From positions 62,001-126,000 of the forward strand of contig NZ_CABVHY010000021.1 of the NCBI RefSeq assembly GCF_902497875.1: 64,000 nucleotides of DNA, in the 5' to 3' direction. The translations under genes were made by a program, and so were the position numbers. Shown piece by piece: positions 62,952 through 64,000 of the stretch (position 1 is its first letter; every line of letters starts with the position of its first letter). The DNA comes from Pseudomonas fluorescens. Lineage in GTDB: Bacteria > Pseudomonadota > Gammaproteobacteria > Pseudomonadales > Pseudomonadaceae. The notes below the pieces were generated by a model. That model was given only the letters and a program-made list of their open reading frames with translations, did not search any database and had not been told where the DNA came from.

Positions 62952-63755
62952 TTAAACCTTGGCCCCTAGCTCCGCCGAGAGCCGGGCGGCGGCCTGTTTG
63001 ATCAACGGGATCAGTTCGAGCATTTTCTCCAGCGGCATGTACGGCACGGTACTGGCGATGCTGATCCCGGCGACGATTCGCCGGCTGGCATCGCGTACCG
63101 GCGCCGCTACACAGCGGATCGACGGTTCGTTGTCTTCCAGATCAAAGGCATAACCGCCGGCCACGTATTCCAGCATGCGTTCGCGGAACTGCTCCCAGGA
63201 TTGCTCCGGGTGCTGCGGCCACAACAGATTCTTCCCGCCCACTGGCAAGCTGACGTCGTACAGACGTTGCCACTCTTGCTGGCTGTCGTCGAGCATCAAC
63301 GCCTTGCCGATCCCGGTGCGAGCCAACGGCATGCGATGACCGACCCGCGAACGCATTTCCGGACCATTGCGTCCAGGATTCTTGTGCAGGTACAGCACGT
63401 CATCGTCTTCGCGAATCGCCAGGTGAATGGTGTCGCCGGTCAACGCCGACAGCTCATCCAGAAACGGCCCGGCCAGGGTCACCAACGGCAACTCTTCGCG
63501 GGCCTGGAAACCCAGTTCGATCAGCTTTGGCCCGAGCAGATAACCGATTTGCGGTACTACCCGCAAATAACGCTCGTCCACCAGACAACTGGCCAGCCTG
63601 TGAGTGGTGCTGCGGGTGGTACCGATCAGCCGGGCAATTTCCTTCAGATCGCGAGCGCCACTGGCCACGGCCTGAACCACACCCAGGCCACGCAGCAGCG
63701 TCTGGGTGCCGGTCGGCGCGATTTCCTTGGCGTTTTTTGCGGCGTCTTCCTGCAT
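62952..63755 (-). CDS. IclR-family transcriptional regulator
   Basis: The 267-residue protein has an N-terminal IclR winged helix (about 20-80; LLRGLGVVQAVASGARDL, LIGTTRSTTHRLASCLVDER) and the C-terminal effector domain (about 95-260; HLAIREDDDVLYLHKNPGRN, then GYAFDLEDNEPSIRCVAAPV). IclR proteins usually control catabolic operons. The gene begins 62 bp after the stop of an MFS transporter gene on the same strand, so it likely controls that transporter and its pathway. It converges with the alcohol dehydrogenase. Confidence 0.92.
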   Translation of the reverse strand: MQEDAAKNAKEIAPTGTQTLLRGLGVVQAVASGARDLKEIARLIGTTRSTTHRLASCLVDERYLRVVPQIGYLLGPKLIELGFQAREELPLVTLAGPFLDELSALTGDTIHLAIREDDDVLYLHKNPGRNGPEMRSRVGHRMPLARTGIGKALMLDDSQQEWQRLYDVSLPVGGKNLLWPQHPEQSWEQFRERMLEYVAGGYAFDLEDNEPSIRCVAAPVRDASRRIVAGISIASTVPYMPLEKMLELIPLIKQAAARLSAELGAKV

Positions 63756-63817
63756 ATCCGGCCTTCAACAATGAGCGAGAGAACGGGCGGCATTATGGTC
63801 GCCCGCACTAACGCTTA

Positions 63818-64000
63818 CTAGAGTTTGATGCGCTCCACTTTGCCCACCAGCAGCACATAAGACAATGCACCGATCAGTGCCAGCACGGCGATGTAGGTGA
63901 TCGCCGGGGCGAATGAGTTACCGCTGGCGAGAAAGCCGATGACGATCGGCGTGGTGATCGCCGACAGGTTGCCGATGAAGTTGAACACACCACCGGTCAG
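63818..64000 (-). CDS. MFS transporter, C-terminal end (cut by window edge)
   Basis: The last 60 residues of a membrane protein end in GKVERIKL and a TAG stop at 63818-63820. The segment carries GGVFNFIGNLSAITTPIVIG and two hydrophobic helices, typical of the last helices of anion:cation symporter-type MFS proteins such as sugar-acid permeases. The rest lies outside the window. It lies just upstream of the IclR gene on the same strand. Confidence 0.75.
   Translation of the reverse strand: MTGGVFNFIGNLSAITTPIVIGFLASGNSFAPAITYIAVLALIGALSYVLLVGKVERIKL

Overview
The window is chromosomal DNA from a fluorescent Pseudomonas, most likely of the P. fluorescens group. Four things point there: a pyoverdine-type peptide synthetase locus, several families of Pseudomonas REP-like repeats, Pseudomonas-associated families such as DUF2388, and high-GC codon use. 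Strain or species cannot be fixed from this sequence alone.

Positions 1-25655 (minus strand) hold three consecutive non-ribosomal peptide synthetase (NRPS) genes transcribed toward position 1: a four-module PvdI-like enzyme (5171 aa), a two-module PvdJ-like enzyme (2180 aa) and the first module of a third synthetase cut by the window edge. Adenylation-domain pocket residues, read by hand against GrsA numbering, predict D-Ser, L-Lys, D-Ala, L-Ser, then N5-hydroxyornithine derivative, L-Thr, then D-Ser. Condensation-domain types agree with the positions of the epimerization domains. Upstream lie a type II thioesterase and, divergently, an SCP2-cupin (JmjC-like) protein. TAAAT-N16-CGT-like PvdS (iron-starvation sigma) promoters lie before pvdI and between the thioesterase and the cupin gene, where two sit back to back. 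This makes the cupin protein a candidate unstudied member of the pyoverdine system.

Positions 28000-37600 are mixed accessory and housekeeping DNA. They contain an MFS transporter, a GH15 glucoamylase/trehalase-like enzyme, a glycine-zipper protein, small hypothetical genes, a cupin, a MAPEG membrane protein and a DUF4160/DUF2442 gene pair. A short region lies between a degenerate tRNA-Ser 3' end with its terminator (about 35.9 kb) and the intact tRNA-Ser(GGA) gene (37.5 kb), as left by an old integration.

Positions 37900-50600 hold lipid and CoA metabolism genes (crotonase, PlsC-like acyltransferase, thiolase plus multifunctional beta-oxidation protein), a CorA transporter, a glutamine amidotransferase-like protein, a 31-residue membrane peptide, a cytochrome c, and the operon of circularly permuted ATP-grasp, alpha-E and transglutaminase proteins, followed by an RraB-like protein.

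Positions 50800-64000 hold small exported or metal-binding proteins (START domain, YkgJ-like), a MocR-type regulator, and an operon of a solute-binding protein, a DUF4398 lipoprotein and an OmpA-like lipoprotein. Next come the divergent electron-transfer genes etfBA and ETF-ubiquinone oxidoreductase, with a PsrA-like operator between them. The window closes with an AraC regulator divergent from a zinc alcohol dehydrogenase, an IclR regulator, and the C-terminal end of an MFS transporter cut by the window edge.
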